From NCBI GenBank assembly GCA_963585895.1, contig OY757913.1, positions 101,152,449 through 101,216,448 on the forward strand: a stretch of DNA of 64,000 nt, written 5' to 3'. A model generated the notes under the pieces. The model was given only the letters and a program-made list of their open reading frames with translations, was not told where the DNA came from and ran no database searches. The DNA comes from Sepioteuthis lessoniana (Eukaryota; Mollusca; Cephalopoda; Myopsida; Loliginidae). The position numbers were made by a program, and so were the translations under genes. This document shows, one piece after another, positions 51,380 to 62,030 of the stretch; within the stretch, counting starts at the first letter, position 1, and the number at the start of each line of letters is the position of its first letter.

Positions 51380-51966
51380 AATCTGTGTTTTATATTGACC
51401 TCCGACCCGGCTGAGCTGTCAAAATAGGAAATGCACCTTTGTAAATAACAGGTGCATCCGGTCGAGGAATATCAGGATATTATAACCTTGACCGTGGACA
51501 GGTTGAATGAGTGCGAAATTGTGACGCCCACAAGAAGAAGGTGGTCGTTGAAATATTATATAACTCAGTGCACAGGAAACTCAATCAGTTGGAGACAATA
51601 TGCGGTAGAGAAAGCCAGCATCCAGCAGAGTGGGCCCTCTGGCCCCCGATTGAGCAGTTACAGTTGGAGATCAGATGAGTTGGAGATAAGATGCTGGATT
51701 GAGAACATGTCCCTGATTGGCTAGGCCCCCAGGCCCCTGGTTGAGCAGCCCAGAAGAACGGAAAAGAAACGCGGTTATGACCAATAGAGTGGGGGGGGTC
51801 AATATGTTGCAGTTCTGTTCGGTCTCCAACTCCCTCTCACACACAACCCTTTCAGAGGTAGATTTTTCTGAAGACCTGTGTCGCTCGTCTTTATTGTGTC
51901 GTCGTTATGATTCTGCATGCATCTGCATATGTGTATGTATAGTTACTCATAGCTATACAACAATCT
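51380..51966 (+). mobile_element. Solo LTR, family LTR-G, copy 4
   Basis: From about 51385 (TTTTATATTGACCTCCGACC) to AGCTATACAACA ending 51962. TATA-like ATTATATAACTCAGTG is near 51556. CAGTTCTGTTCGGTCTCCAA is near 51807. ATCT flanks it at 51381-51384 and 51963-51966, though one base at the left is shared with the LTR start. A GC-rich block (GCCCCCAGGCCCCTGGTTGA) is partly duplicated inside. Confidence 0.78.
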
Positions 51967-52017
51967 GTATGATGAAAGAAAGGATTGAAAAGTTGAGCTA
52001 AAAAAACACAATGTTAA

Positions 52018-52866
52018 GGGTATTAGTTTGAAAGTGCCACAAAATGAACATGTAGTGTCATCGTATGTTCATTAAACAGGTCCACGAAAATAAACATGAA
52101 GTTTCATCTTATGATTATATAACAGATCAAGAAAAATGAAGATGAAATTTTATCTCATGATCATCAGACAGATCCATGACAATAAAAATGAAGTCTACTT
52201 TTATGATCATTAAATAGATACAGAAATATCAATATGAAGTTTAAATCTTATGATTATATAACAGATCCAGAAAAATGAAATTTCATCTCATGATCATTAG
52301 ATTGGTCCACGACAATAAAAATGAAGTCTAATTTTATGATCATTAAATAGATAGAGAAAAATGAAGATGAAGTTTCGTCTTATGATTATATAACAAATCC
52401 AGAAAAATGACGATGAAATTTCATCTCATGATCATTAGACAGATCCACGACGATAAAAATGAAGTCTAATTTTATGATCATTAAACAGATCCACGAAAAT
52501 GAAGATGAAGTTTCATCATATGATTATATATGAGATCCAGAAAAATGACGATGAAATTTCATCTCATGATCATTAGACAGATCCACAAAAATAAAAATGA
52601 AGTCTAATTTTATGGTCAGTTAACAGATCCAGATAAATGAAGAGAAAGTTTCATCTTATGATTATATAACAGATCCAGAAAAATAACGATGAAATTTCAT
52701 CTCATGATCATTAGACAGATCCACGACGATAAAAATGAAGTCTAATTTTATGATCATTAAACAGATCCAGAAAAACGACGATGACATTTCATCTCAGGAT
52801 CATTAAACAGATCCACGAAAATAAAAATGAAGTTCCATCTTATGATCATTAACCAGATCCAGAAAA
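52018..52866. repeat. Satellite with 46-bp units in a three-unit (138-bp) higher order
   Basis: Three unit types rotate. Type a holds TTATGATTATATAACAGATC. Type b holds ATGAAATTTCATCTCATGATC and ends ATCCACGAC. Type c holds ATGAAGTCTAATTTTATGATC and ends AGATCCACGAA. Each counted unit is 46 bp. The a-b-c order repeats about six times; some units are shortened or changed near both ends. Confidence 0.88.
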
Positions 52867-53482
52867 GCCAGTGAGCTCATTATATAAACATGCGGATTAA
52901 GAATAAATGCAAATCAGAAAACTGAACTATCCAACCAAATAAGGACAAGAGAACTGGTGAAAACACTTGATGAGTGCTTTGTTCATTTTCTAAATAGCAT
53001 TCCAAGTCAATCCAGAATGAAAACGAATGACATGTACGAGAAAATAAAGAGAAAGAAAGAGAAGTGTTTATCATTTTTCTTTCCGAACCAAATCAGATTT
53101 TCTGCTGCGTAATCCTGTCAAGCCCAATCCTATTAACTGATGAAATTTAGAGATTCAACAGCAAGAGAGAAAAAAAAAAAGGAAAAAAAAAAAAAAAAGA
53201 AGAAAACAAAATATACCGGAAGAATTGTTCTGGATCAGAAAACACTTCTTTATGAAATTAATCTCAGCTAAAATCTGCGCAGCAAAAATATTTTTCGTAA
53301 GGTTTCAATCGTAAAGCTTTTTTTACTCAAAAAAACATAGAAAAATAAAAACGTCCTGAACAATATTGTAAAACCATCTTGTACAAATTGATTTTTATGC
53401 AAAATTAAGAATTATTTCAAATTTAAGATAGTAAAAGGTTTTTATGTTTTAAAGTTCAGTATCTACATAGTAAAATACGAAG
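52867..53482. other. Unassigned
   Basis: Contains an A-rich run at about 53168-53200. No gene or repeat family recognised. Confidence 0.4.
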
Positions 53483-54002
53483 ATGAATCAGAAGTTTTGC
53501 AATATTTTAAGAATACGCGCTAGTTTGCCTAAATCTTTGGGTGGGGATATAACTGGTGAAATGGTTAAAGTGATGGACTGCGGAATCGTCGTGAGCGAGT
53601 TCTTACTACAGTCGGGCTATTACGTTCACTTTCGGAAAAATACCCTTGGGAAAGATATGAACCCCCTTATTCTCCCAGCTATGGGTTAAATAGTACCACA
53701 ACTGTCCTTCCTGGAGAATGGCTTTGGCATTAAATAACCTACAAAGGTTGATATGCTATTAAACAAAGAAATCAAACAAAACCTAAATCTTTGGGTGAAT
53801 CAAAAGTTTTGCAATATTTTAGTAATATATGCTAGTTTGCCTAAATCATTGGGTGAGTCAAAAGTTTGGCAATATTTTCGTAATGCATGCTACTTTGCCT
53901 AAATACTTGGGTGAGTCAAAAGTTTTGCAATATTTTAGTAATACTTGCTAGTTTGCCTTAATACTTGGGTGAGTCAAAAGTTTTGCAATATTTTAGTAGT
54001 GT
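53483..54002. repeat. 58-bp tandem repeat, interrupted by a SINE-B
   Basis: Units have GTTTGCCTAAATCTTTGGGT, GAGTCAAAAGTTTTGCAATA and TTTTAGTAATACATGCTA. One unit lies before the SINE (53483-53543) and about four after it (53782-54002). GAGTCAAAAGTTTTGCAATA is also the terminal sequence of the mariner relic that follows. Confidence 0.85.
53528..53797 (+). mobile_element. SINE-B with perfect 16-bp target duplication
   Basis: Body 53544-53781. CCTAAATCTTTGGGTG flanks it at 53528-53543 and 53782-53797. The head is changed (AACTGGTGAAATGGTTAAAG). The body keeps CCCTTGGGAAAGATATGAAC and CCCAGCTATGGGTTAAATAG. The tail has GGCATTAAATAACC and GGTTGATATGCT. Because the target is itself a tandem repeat, part of the match could be unit similarity, but the break point is exact. 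Confidence 0.9.
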
Positions 54003-55026
54003 GAGGTACAATTCCGACAGACTCGGATGCTTTTGCCAAGGTGAAAAAAAAAAAAAATAGAAAAGAAAATAGATACCGAGCTTGCTTGATACTCTCCCAG
54101 TAACACTTGCCCTAATGGCTTGGAGCACAGGTACGGAATCATGGTTTTTAGGCCTATATTACCTTGCTAGGTCGTCGAGGTTCTTGCAACCTAAGCAAAA
54201 TTTCTTGAACTGTCTGGTTACCGTATTGCTTCTTTTTCTTTTGTACAAGAAATGTTCTGGTCGCTTCTATGACGTTTAAACTCGTAAAGAATAAGTTCCT
54301 GAATTAGACTACGATTCTCATGGATCTGTGTTGCTTTCAAATCACATACAGATTGAAACAATGCAAAACCTGTCCGCGTAACAACTACCACGATACTACC
54401 AACCCCAGTGGGTATCTGTAACATACAAATGATACAGATATGTGAAACGTACATCGAATGTTCATAACATATATACATAGAACATAGGAATCCCGAAACA
54501 CGAAAAACACTTACGACTTAGTTCAGGTACGAAACTTTTTATTACCTTTGAGTTTAAAGGTTTTTCGACATAAGGAGAGAGATACAATCTTTCTTTTCCA
54601 TCTGCCCCAAACCACGTGCGCACCCGACACAAGGCCACTGGCCTGGCTTCGGCGAGCCCCGAAAGTCAACCGTCATCTTCCGAGCCAGGAACCCATCTCA
54701 CTACTGACTTTTCAAATCTCCCAAAATCCTCCGCGCACGCTTCCGGTGTATGACGTTATTCACATACCTAAGTCCTATCTGGGATTTTCATTTTGACATC
54801 TCCGAATGACACATCCTCCCCGCGCACGCACATGAACACCTGCGTTCATATTGCACCTAACTAACCCATGCGCTAAGCGAAGGTTCTCAGACTAACTAAA
54901 CCTAAAGGCAAGATATATGAAACGAAATCCCGCGGCCATTATATTACATATCTATCAAAGATTGAACTGCTTTGCTCAAGAGATATACGCTAGCACGTAT
55001 CAAAACTTTGCAAAACTTTTGACTCA
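53930..55026 (-). pseudogene. Mariner relic (second member), split by LTR-J
   Basis: Outer ends: GAGTCAAAAGTTTTGCAATA at about 53975 and its inverse TTTGCAAAACTTTTGACTCAC near 55000-55024. On the minus strand near 54360-54130 broken frames give HENRSLIQELILYEFKRHRS and, after a frameshift, VTRQFKKFCLGCKNLDDLAR and PKTMIPYLCSK, homologous to the relic at 2390-2815. Catalytic acids are not identifiable. A solo LTR lies within its 5' untranslated part. Confidence 0.58.
54417..54813 (-). mobile_element. Solo LTR, family LTR-J, copy 4, inside a mariner relic
   Basis: It starts TGTAACATACAAATG (reverse of the LTR end) and finishes CTCCGAATGACACA (reverse of the start). The inner landmarks TTCAGGTACGAAACTTTTTA, CCGGTGTATGACGTTATTCA (CRE-like site mutated at one base) and CCTAAGTCCTATCTGGGA match the copy at 8383. 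GC-rich insert-like sequence lies at 54600-54670. Confidence 0.65.
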
Positions 55027-55049
55027 CACTTGAATTTACTAATCTTATC

Positions 55050-55326
55050 TTATAGAGCATTGGTAGGATGTAACTCAAGATCAATTTCTTAAGAGTTGTA
55101 AAGCTGATATGAATTCAGATTTTTCCTTCTCCTTGACGGGTTGTCAAGGCTAAAGAACTAAGTCTGAGCTACTATATATCCATAGTTTAGGATAGAAGTG
55201 ATAGATTCATTGCTTTTCCCACAGACATAAATATCAAGGGAAAAGTAGACAGCTTCACCCAGAAATTGAACTCGTGTCACTAATTCCATTTCCTACAACA
55301 TTAACCGTTACAATGAGAGCACCTCC
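55050..55326 (-). mobile_element. SINE-A, old copy
   Basis: GGATGTAACTCAAGATCAAT, GATATGAATTCAGATTTTTCC, TTGTCAAGGCTAAAGAACTA, AATTGAACTCGTGTCACT (reversed B-box) and TACAACATTAACCGTTACAA (reversed A-box). Confidence 0.7.
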
Positions 55327-55615
55327 TAATTAAGAACATTGTCAGGGTAGTAAGCTTGTTCTTTCTAAGGCTCACAGTTTGTGGGTCTTGTGTTATACTA
55401 GCCTTAGATTCATTAATATCTAAAATGTCTTTACCCGCCTCAAAAATATAAATCAGCACTACTGATAAAAATATGTTTTTCTTAATTGGGTTGAGAATTT
55501 TTCGGCCCAAAGACATTGTTTTCTTTCTATTGTAATTATAAGGAATGATAGAAAAAAAATTGCAGGCAAAAACAACAAAACAAAACAAACTTTTACATTC
55601 TTAAATGTAAAATAA

Positions 55616-55858
55616 TACAATAGCAAGGGGGGTGTCCTCGAGGTGTAGTGGTTAAAGCGATGGACTACGGAATCGTAGTAAGTGAGTTCGTACTCCAGTC
55701 GCGCTATTACGTTCACTTTCGGGCAAATACCATTGGGAAAGGTATGAACCCCCTTATCCTCCCAGCTTCTGTTCTTCTAGGAGAATGACTTTGGCATGAA
55801 AATAACCCACAAAGGTTGATATGCCATTAAACAAAGAAACCAAACCTACAATAGCAAG
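55616..55858 (+). mobile_element. SINE-B with perfect 12-bp target duplication
   Basis: Body about 55628-55846: GTGTCCTCGAGGTGTAGTGG, GCGATGGACTACGGAATCG, GAGTTCGTACTCCAG, ACCATTGGGAAAGGTATGAA, then a small internal deletion around GCTATGGGTTAAATAG, and the tail GGTTGATATGCCATTAAACA. TACAATAGCAAG flanks it at 55616-55627 and 55847-55858. Confidence 0.92.
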
Positions 55859-56011
55859 TTCAGTCCTAACTAGAGCTCATTATATTTTAGCCTTGTGCCA
55901 TACTTAGAGAATGACAGTTTAAGGGAAATGAAAACAGTATAAGTTGAAGCCTTAGTGCTCATAGAATTTTAGCCTTGTACCATACCAATCTATGCATTAT
56001 ATATAGATATA

Positions 56012-57119
56012 TAATTTGAAGGTGCAAGTGGCCGAGCAATTAATGACAAAGTAAATGTAATCATGTTGGCAAGGCATGTACCCATTTTTCCCTCCAGTCA
56101 AATATACATATTAGATCATTAAATAGCGAAATTTACTTTTGTAAAGAAAGTCTGCGTTGAGTGTAAAATCCTAAACAAGACTAGGGATCATTCCTTGTTA
56201 TTAGCTGGTAACATGTAATCGTGTCAATGCTGCTAAGAGAGGAGGTGGGCCCTGCTAAGTAGATCTTATTACCCTGAGAAATACCAGTAAGGGAAATTAC
56301 TTGGACAAACACTCGAACAACCTAAATAATCATCATTATCTAATCCAGTACATGTTACTTTGAGAGAACATGGGCACTGCCAAAAAATATCATCACACTT
56401 AGAATTAAGGGGAATTACCAAGCACCCCTAACAACCTAAGTAATAATGTTGGCAAGGCATGTACCCATTTTTCCCTCCAGTCAAATATACATATTAGATC
56501 ATTAAATAGCAAAATTTAATTTTATAAAGAAAGTCTGCGTTGAGTGTAAAATCCTAAACAAGATTAGGGATCGTTCGTTGTTTGCCGTTCCTATCTCTTT
56601 ATTTTTGTACAGTTTGTATCTAACAATAGTGAGTTACTATATTTGAGGACTTTGTTAATAAATTTAAATCCTTGAATGTTGCCTAAAACTTAGCTTGTTT
56701 TGGGTGCTTGGTAATTCCCCTTAATTCTTAGCGTGATGGTATTTTTTGGCAGTGCCCATGTTCTCTCAAAGTAACATGTACTGGATTAGATAATGCTGAT
56801 TATTTAGGATGTTCGAGTGCTTGGCCAAGTAATTTCCCTTACTGGTATTTCTCAGGGTAATGATATCTAATTAGCCGGGCCCATCTCCTCTCTTATCAGC
56901 ATTGACACGATTACATGTAACCAGCTAATTGCAAGGAATGATCCCTAGTCTTATTTAGGATTGTACACTCAATGCAGACTTTCTTTACAAAAGTAAATGT
57001 TGCTATTTAACGATCTAATATTTATGCAAAAAACTGGAGGGAATGATTGTTACATGCCTTGCCAAATTGATTACGCTTACTTTATCATTAATTGCTTGGC
57101 CATTCGCATCTTCAAATTA
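56012..57119. mobile_element. 1.1-kb foldback element with about 420-bp inverted arms
   Basis: Left arm from ATTTGAAGGTGCAAGTGG (56014) to ACCAAGCACCCC (about 56433). The right arm, from GGGTGCTTGGTAATTCCCC (about 56700) to CATTCGCATCTTCAAAT (57117), is its reverse complement over nearly the whole length with scattered differences. TA is present at both outer edges (56012-56013 and 57118-57119). The loop of about 250 bp contains a direct copy (about 56442-56580) of arm positions 56057-56194. No coding capacity was recognised. The superfamily is unknown; TA edges would fit Tc1/mariner-type mobilisation. Confidence 0.85.
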
Positions 57120-57322
57120 ACATCGTAAAAGCTTTTAGTTTTCATTTGAGAAGATATAAGCAAAAATAAAAATAGTCTGTCCACTTCTCTGAAAATAGGT
57201 GAAGTTTATTGTCAAAGTGAAACCAAAAAGTTAGAGAGAACTGTCAGAAATGATCAATTTGTTAATTAAGTTTATAGCTGTGATGAATGACTTAACTTCT
57301 TTGAATAGAAATTAGGTTAAGA
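57120..57322. other. Unassigned
   Basis: Short unassigned spacer between the foldback element and the ATCT microsatellite. Confidence 0.4.
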
Positions 57323-57353
<31 letters not shown>

Positions 57354-57456
57354 GTTTTTCCTTACTATCTATGTCTTTATCTATCTTAGCATCTTCCTAT
57401 CTATCCATCTATCTATCTATCTATTCGGCTCTTATATATGTATGTATGTATGCGTG

Positions 57457-57491
<35 letters not shown>

Positions 57492-57545
57492 TCGGCTTTT
57501 TTGTATGTATGTATGTATGTATGTATGTATGTATGTATTCGGCTT

Positions 57546-57589
<44 letters not shown>

Positions 57590-57631
57590 TTTTTCCTTAC
57601 TATCTATGCCTCTAACCACCTTAGCGTCTTC

Positions 57632-57663
<32 letters not shown>

Positions 57664-57668
57664 TTGTA
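57323..57668. repeat. (ATCT)n and (ATGT)n microsatellite cluster
   Basis: ATCT blocks alternate with GTAT blocks, separated by repeated short spacers (ATTCGGCTTTT three times; TTTTTCCTTACTATCTATG twice), so larger segments were duplicated. The open frames reading IYLSIYLSI and MYVCMYVC are translations of this. Confidence 0.93.
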
Positions 57669-57925
57669 TAGTTAGTCTGACAATTATCATCTCCAAATAT
57701 ATGGCAAAAAATATTTAGTCATAATGATTTTAAACAGGTAACTCTTCATACCTAATTGCAATATCAAGGTTCCAGTTGGCAAATGTATTAATCTAGTTCA
57801 CAAACATTTTAAAAAGGTAGACATCTTATAGTTGCCATATCAAGATTTTAAGAATTTTTTGTCAATATCCATCTGTCTGTCAGTCTGTCTGTCGCTCTGA
57901 CTGTCTGTCTGTCTGTATCTCTTTG

Positions 57926-57998
<73 letters not shown>

Positions 57999-58619
57999 AT
58001 TGGTTTTATTCGGTATCTATCTATCTATCTAATGCTATAGTTTATTTAAAAATTATCATCTCCAAATATATGGCCAAAAATGTATGTTCATCACCATTTT
58101 AAATAGGTAATTCTTCATGCCTAGTTGCAATATGAAGGTCTTCATAGCAAATGTATTAATATAGTTCCTTATTTTAAAAAGATAAATATTTCTCAGTTGC
58201 CATATCAAGGTGTTAAGTTTTTGTTCTGTTAATATCTTTCTATCGATCTATCTATCTTAGACTGTTCATATTTCACACAGTTTTTTATAGATATATTAGC
58301 TATTTAACTTTGGTCATAATTGTGAGCAAATTATGAGTATTAATTGAGAATACTTTAAACTATATGTGTGGAGTCATATCTTGTCCAGACCCTGAGTTTA
58401 CGTTGTTTATTAGAGTCCTATCTATGGTTCTAACAGATTTATACAAAAGTTGTGGTCATGTTATAAGTATTAGTGTTGTATCGTGGTAAGGAAAAGATAC
58501 ACATTGAAATAGAGTTAACTGTTTATCAACTGAAGTGGTAGAGTCCAACAAATATTATAAGTCTTGCGCCGTTGATGTCACGTTTGAAGTTGGTCTTACA
58601 ACTGACCGAGATATTTCAG
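57669..58619. other. Unassigned, with diverged direct repeats and microsatellites
   Basis: ACAATTATCATCTCCAAATA (57680) and AAAATTATCATCTCCAAATA (58050) begin two related stretches of about 190 bp, each containing CTTCATACCTAATTGCAATA-like and TAGTTGCCATATCAAG-like segments. Between them lie (TCTG)n, (CT)n and (TA)n tracts (57880-57990). So a segment with ATCT repeats was duplicated. Confidence 0.6.
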
Positions 58620-58635
58620 TACCGGATACTTGTCT

Positions 58636-59010
58636 CTGCCTCCCACCAGAAAGGACTTAACACAAGGTCAATGACTCAAAGGTCGATTATAATAGGGATT
58701 TAGGGGAGGGGAAGGTCGAGCACGAGCAGAGGCTCGAGCCCTGCTGAACTATGCTGGTCATCGGCCCGCTTAGTGCAATGTGGGCCTGATGAGCCTAGCT
58801 GGTCATGGACCCAAATCTGGGTCCTGGCACGTATGCCCGATTATAGCTTAAACTAGACTGCAAGGACGAGTGTTATACAAAGGTGACAATGATGCAGCTT
58901 GCCCACCCGAGAGTGGCCCGGCCGAAGCCGGGGGCTTTTCGGCCTCTAGTCAGCCGTAGAGCATTGACCGTTCAGTACAGATGCCAGACAGTCAGCTGAA
59001 AAACCTCAGC
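58636..59010 (-). mobile_element. Repeat F copy 2
   Basis: GCCTCCCACCAGAAAGGACT, TTAACACAAGGTCAATGAC, AGGGGAGGGGAAGGTCG, CTCGAGCCCTGC (reversed B-box), TAGTGCAATGTGGGCCTGAT, TAGCTTAAACTAGACTGCAA and GGGGGCTTTTCGGCC correspond to the reverse complement of 40155-40540. It is GC-rich relative to its neighbours. Confidence 0.68.
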
Positions 59011-59189
59011 CTGAAGCAGAGATTTTTCAGTACTGACGTGCTTAAGAAACACGACGTCTTATATATCTCCGAGATACCGGAAGTCACGTGGTACAATTAG
59101 TAAGTAATAATTAAAACTATATCATTACATGCAAACAAATGAGTATCAATATCTAATGAGGATAATTACTTGAAACCATATCTCCCCTG

Positions 59190-60052
59190 ACATCTAGGGA
59201 TGCAGAATACGCTGATAACACCAAAGCAGAAGTATAAGACTCCCTTCATTTCTACAAATCAGGCCAGCTGTTGGCTTGGTGTGACCGGATCCTGGTGGCT
59301 AAGCAGTCTATGACCTAGCAAAGCTCCATTTTTGTCATTACTTGGCAAGACGGGTGGTCGAAGAAGCCCTTTCCGATCAATTGGCACCCAATTATGACAA
59401 AGCCCTAGCACCTATATGATTGTCTCAGCCGTATTATTAAAAATGCTCTTGTGGTAAACAAACACTCAATCCTTAAATGGCAGCGACCGAAAGTCAATGA
59501 GGTTGAGAAAAACAAGACTTCATGCCCAGGGTATGATGCTAAACTGCATTAGAGGGTGAAACGCAAGTTCTCTTTTATTACTAGTAATTCCAGATCCACT
59601 CCAACCCAGACCGGAAATAGAAATTTTTAAGAATGTATTAGGGATAATAATTATTTATTTGTAATTATACAGCTGTGTGAAAAATGTTTGTATTATATTA
59701 GAATATTTGATAAATTCAATGACTTATGAGAAATGTCGGTACTTAAAACCACACAGCTGCGTGCCAACAAATGATTAATATTAAATAGAATCATTAGTGT
59801 TAAATTGCAACAGTTTAAACCATTTAAACTGTAGGCAAACAAATGATTAATTTGGAATAAAATTATTAGTATTAGCAATACTTGAAACCATTTAACAGTG
59901 TGCAAAAATTATTAATATTAAATAAAATCATTAGTATTAGATAGAAATACTTGAAACCATTAAACAGTATGCATATAAATGAGCTCTTACTTGTTGAAAA
60001 ATAATTACCAGCTATTCGCTCACAAATCACTCCCCACATACGCACCCGAACG

Positions 60053-60116
<64 letters not shown>

Positions 60117-60262
60117 CCATCATCATCATCATCATCATGTCGTGCTGGTAGCACGGATATCCCTGACCCTCTCTCGCCACTTTTCCCTATATTAATATAT
60201 ATAAACATTATTTAGTTTTAAATAACCCACAATGGTTGATATGCCATAAACATGAAGTAAAC
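59190..60262 (+). mobile_element. Element C, large diverged copy with inserts
   Basis: Head parts GGGATGCAGAATACGCTGAT (59207) and CCAGATCCACTCCAACCCAG (59590) are separated by about 240 bp of unassigned sequence. The body has CCATTTAAACTGTAGGCAAA-type subrepeats. The tail at about 60218-60256 is AAATAACCCACAATGG then TTGATATGCCATAAAC. Between body and tail lie the microsatellite and LINE-E tail listed next. Confidence 0.5.
60056..60192 (-). mobile_element. (CA)n-(TA)n microsatellite and LINE-E terminal fragment
   Basis: A CA tract and a TA tract run to about 60117. Then (CAT)n, GTCGTGCTGGTAGCACGGAT and ATCCCTGACCCTCTCTCGCC, the last 60 bp or so of LINE-E reversed. The LINE is truncated to its extreme 3' end. 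Confidence 0.75.
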
Positions 60263-60570
60263 AATTAACCAATTAAACAACCAACCAAAATTAAACTATA
60301 TAATTGTTTGCAAGTTATTTGTATTAGTTAGGAATACTTTAAACTATAAAACCGTGTGCAACCAAATTAGTATTAATATTCAATGGGAATAGTTACTTGG
60401 CACTATATATTTGGGTGAAAATTATTAGTACTTGATAGGAATACTTGAAACCATATAACTGTCGGAATAATATTTGTATAAAGAATAGTTACTTGAAGCT
60501 ATAGTTGTTTTGTAAGAATTATTATTAGTTACCCCAAAATCATATAATTGTGCATAAATTATCACTATTA

Positions 60571-60811
60571 GATAGGTTTAGTTTGGTTTCTTTGTTTAGT
60601 GGCATATCAACCTTTGTTGGTTATTTAATGCCAAAGCAATCCCTCTAGATGAACAGTGGTACTATTTCCCCCATAGCTGGGAGGATAAGGGTTTTCATAC
60701 CTTTCCCAAGGGTATCTGTGCGAAAGTGAATGTAATAGCGCGACTGGAGTACGAACTCGCTTACTACGATTCTGCAGTCTGTCGCTTTAACCATTTCACC
60801 ACGAGGATAGG
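60571..60811 (-). mobile_element. SINE-B inside a repeated host segment
   Basis: GGCATATCAACCTTTGTTGG, CCATAGCTGGGAGGATAAGG, CCTTTCCCAAGGGTATCTG, GGAGTACGAACTCGC and CTTTAACCATTTCACCACGAGG, complete and reversed. GATAGG flanks it at about 60571-60576 and 60805-60810, a short target duplication; the interrupted target TTAGATAGG-AATACTTGAA matches uninterrupted neighbours. Confidence 0.85.
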
Positions 60812-61854
60812 AATACTTGAAACCATATAACTCTTTGCGATTAGAACTGAAATTTATTACTTGAAGCTGTAACTGTTTACAATTGATTATTATTAGTTGT
60901 TTAAAACCAAAAATTGACTTTGCCGTTTAATAACTCAAGGGTTGACAGGGCATAAAACCAACCAACAAATCAACCAACAAATCAACCAACCAACCATGAA
61001 AAAAGAAAGGGAGTCTCTAATCATTCCGGCCTAAATAAATATAAAAAGTTTTTACATCAATTTTAATTTAATAAAATATGAGCCCAAAGGCAAATTAAAA
61101 CAAATTCACTGAAGATTAAAATTAAAGATTAAAGATTCATTTTTCGTAATTTTAAGAAATCTGCAGCTTTGAATTTTTCCCAAATTTTCAAACAAACCGC
61201 CGAAAGACAAAAATTTATTAGATGTGTTTTTTGATTCCTTGAATGGACATGTTAAAACATTATTTCATGCTAGGATAATCATGCGATTAGAGTTAGAATT
61301 CATAAACAATGGCCGATTGTTTTCAATAAACTTTAACGCTTATTAACCATAATATTCAAAAGATGACAGTTGTTGGTTTGTTGATTTCACGGTGTGTTAA
61401 CCTCTGCTCGGTTAATGTCGTTGTGGAGTACAAGTCAACCTTTAGGAATTAAAAAAAAAATGGAAAAAAAAATTAAAAAAAAAAAAATAGCAGTTTCTCT
61501 GGAGGCTTCTGACAGGAAGCGAAATTGGCGTAAAAAAGGGGCTTCCTGGGGCCAAAGACAAATTCATCCTCAGAAAGTTATCATTTCAACTGGACGGACT
61601 TGTTTCTCTCTGCTGCTGGTGGGAAGAGCAGATTTCTGCTGAGTCAATACTTTGCAGTAATCTGTGTTCTCCAGCTAGCAGCAGTCTATGCTGAACACAT
61701 CTACTGGACATACGACAAAATTCAAACTTATAACACCCCAAAAATGATTCTATATTTCAATGGCTTATCTGGGAAAAACATTCTTTACGACAGAATAGTC
61801 GTAAACCCCCAAATAGCGTTAAAGTTTTAAGTTATAGAGAGAGATATTGCCATC
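60812..61854. other. Unassigned; weak element C tail near 60915
   Basis: TTTGCCGTTTAATAACTCAA and GGGTTGACAGGGCATAAAAC is a degraded hairpin tail followed by CAACCAACAAATCAACC repeats. At 61490-61780 several overlapping frames (for example LEASDRKRNWRKKGASWGQR) have ordinary composition but no recognised domain. I do not call a gene. Confidence 0.35.
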
Positions 61855-61984
61855 TACAGACTGTTTCGTCGTATCAAAACTCATCATTGAGGCTAGACAC
61901 GCGAGATTCTTGAAGCTAAGATCGAAACCTGACTGACTTTACGCCGTGCTGATGGTGCGACGTGATGATGATGATGATGATGAT
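61855..61984 (-). mobile_element. SINE-I fragment followed by (GATGAT)n
   Basis: CTACAGACTGTTTCGTCGTA, GAGGCTAGACACGCGA and GCTAAGATCGAAACCTG (reversed B-box) match the SINE-I distal half. A GTGCTGATGGTGCGACGTGA segment and ATG repeats follow, resembling a minimal LINE-E tail in forward orientation. Confidence 0.5.
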
Positions 61985-62030
61985 TTAAGTTATATTTGTC
62001 TCCTTCCTTTCGTCCTTAATTCTCTTGCAG

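Noticed and set aside
57371..57718. 115-codon frame reading YLSIYLSI and YVCMYVCM
   Set aside because: Pure translation of ATCT and ATGT microsatellites.
59080..59102. ETS plus E-box promoter (ACCGGAAGTCACGTGG)
   Set aside because: The motif match is good but isolated between repeat F and a diverged element C, with no CCAAT box, CpG enrichment or nearby exon. Kept only as a note.
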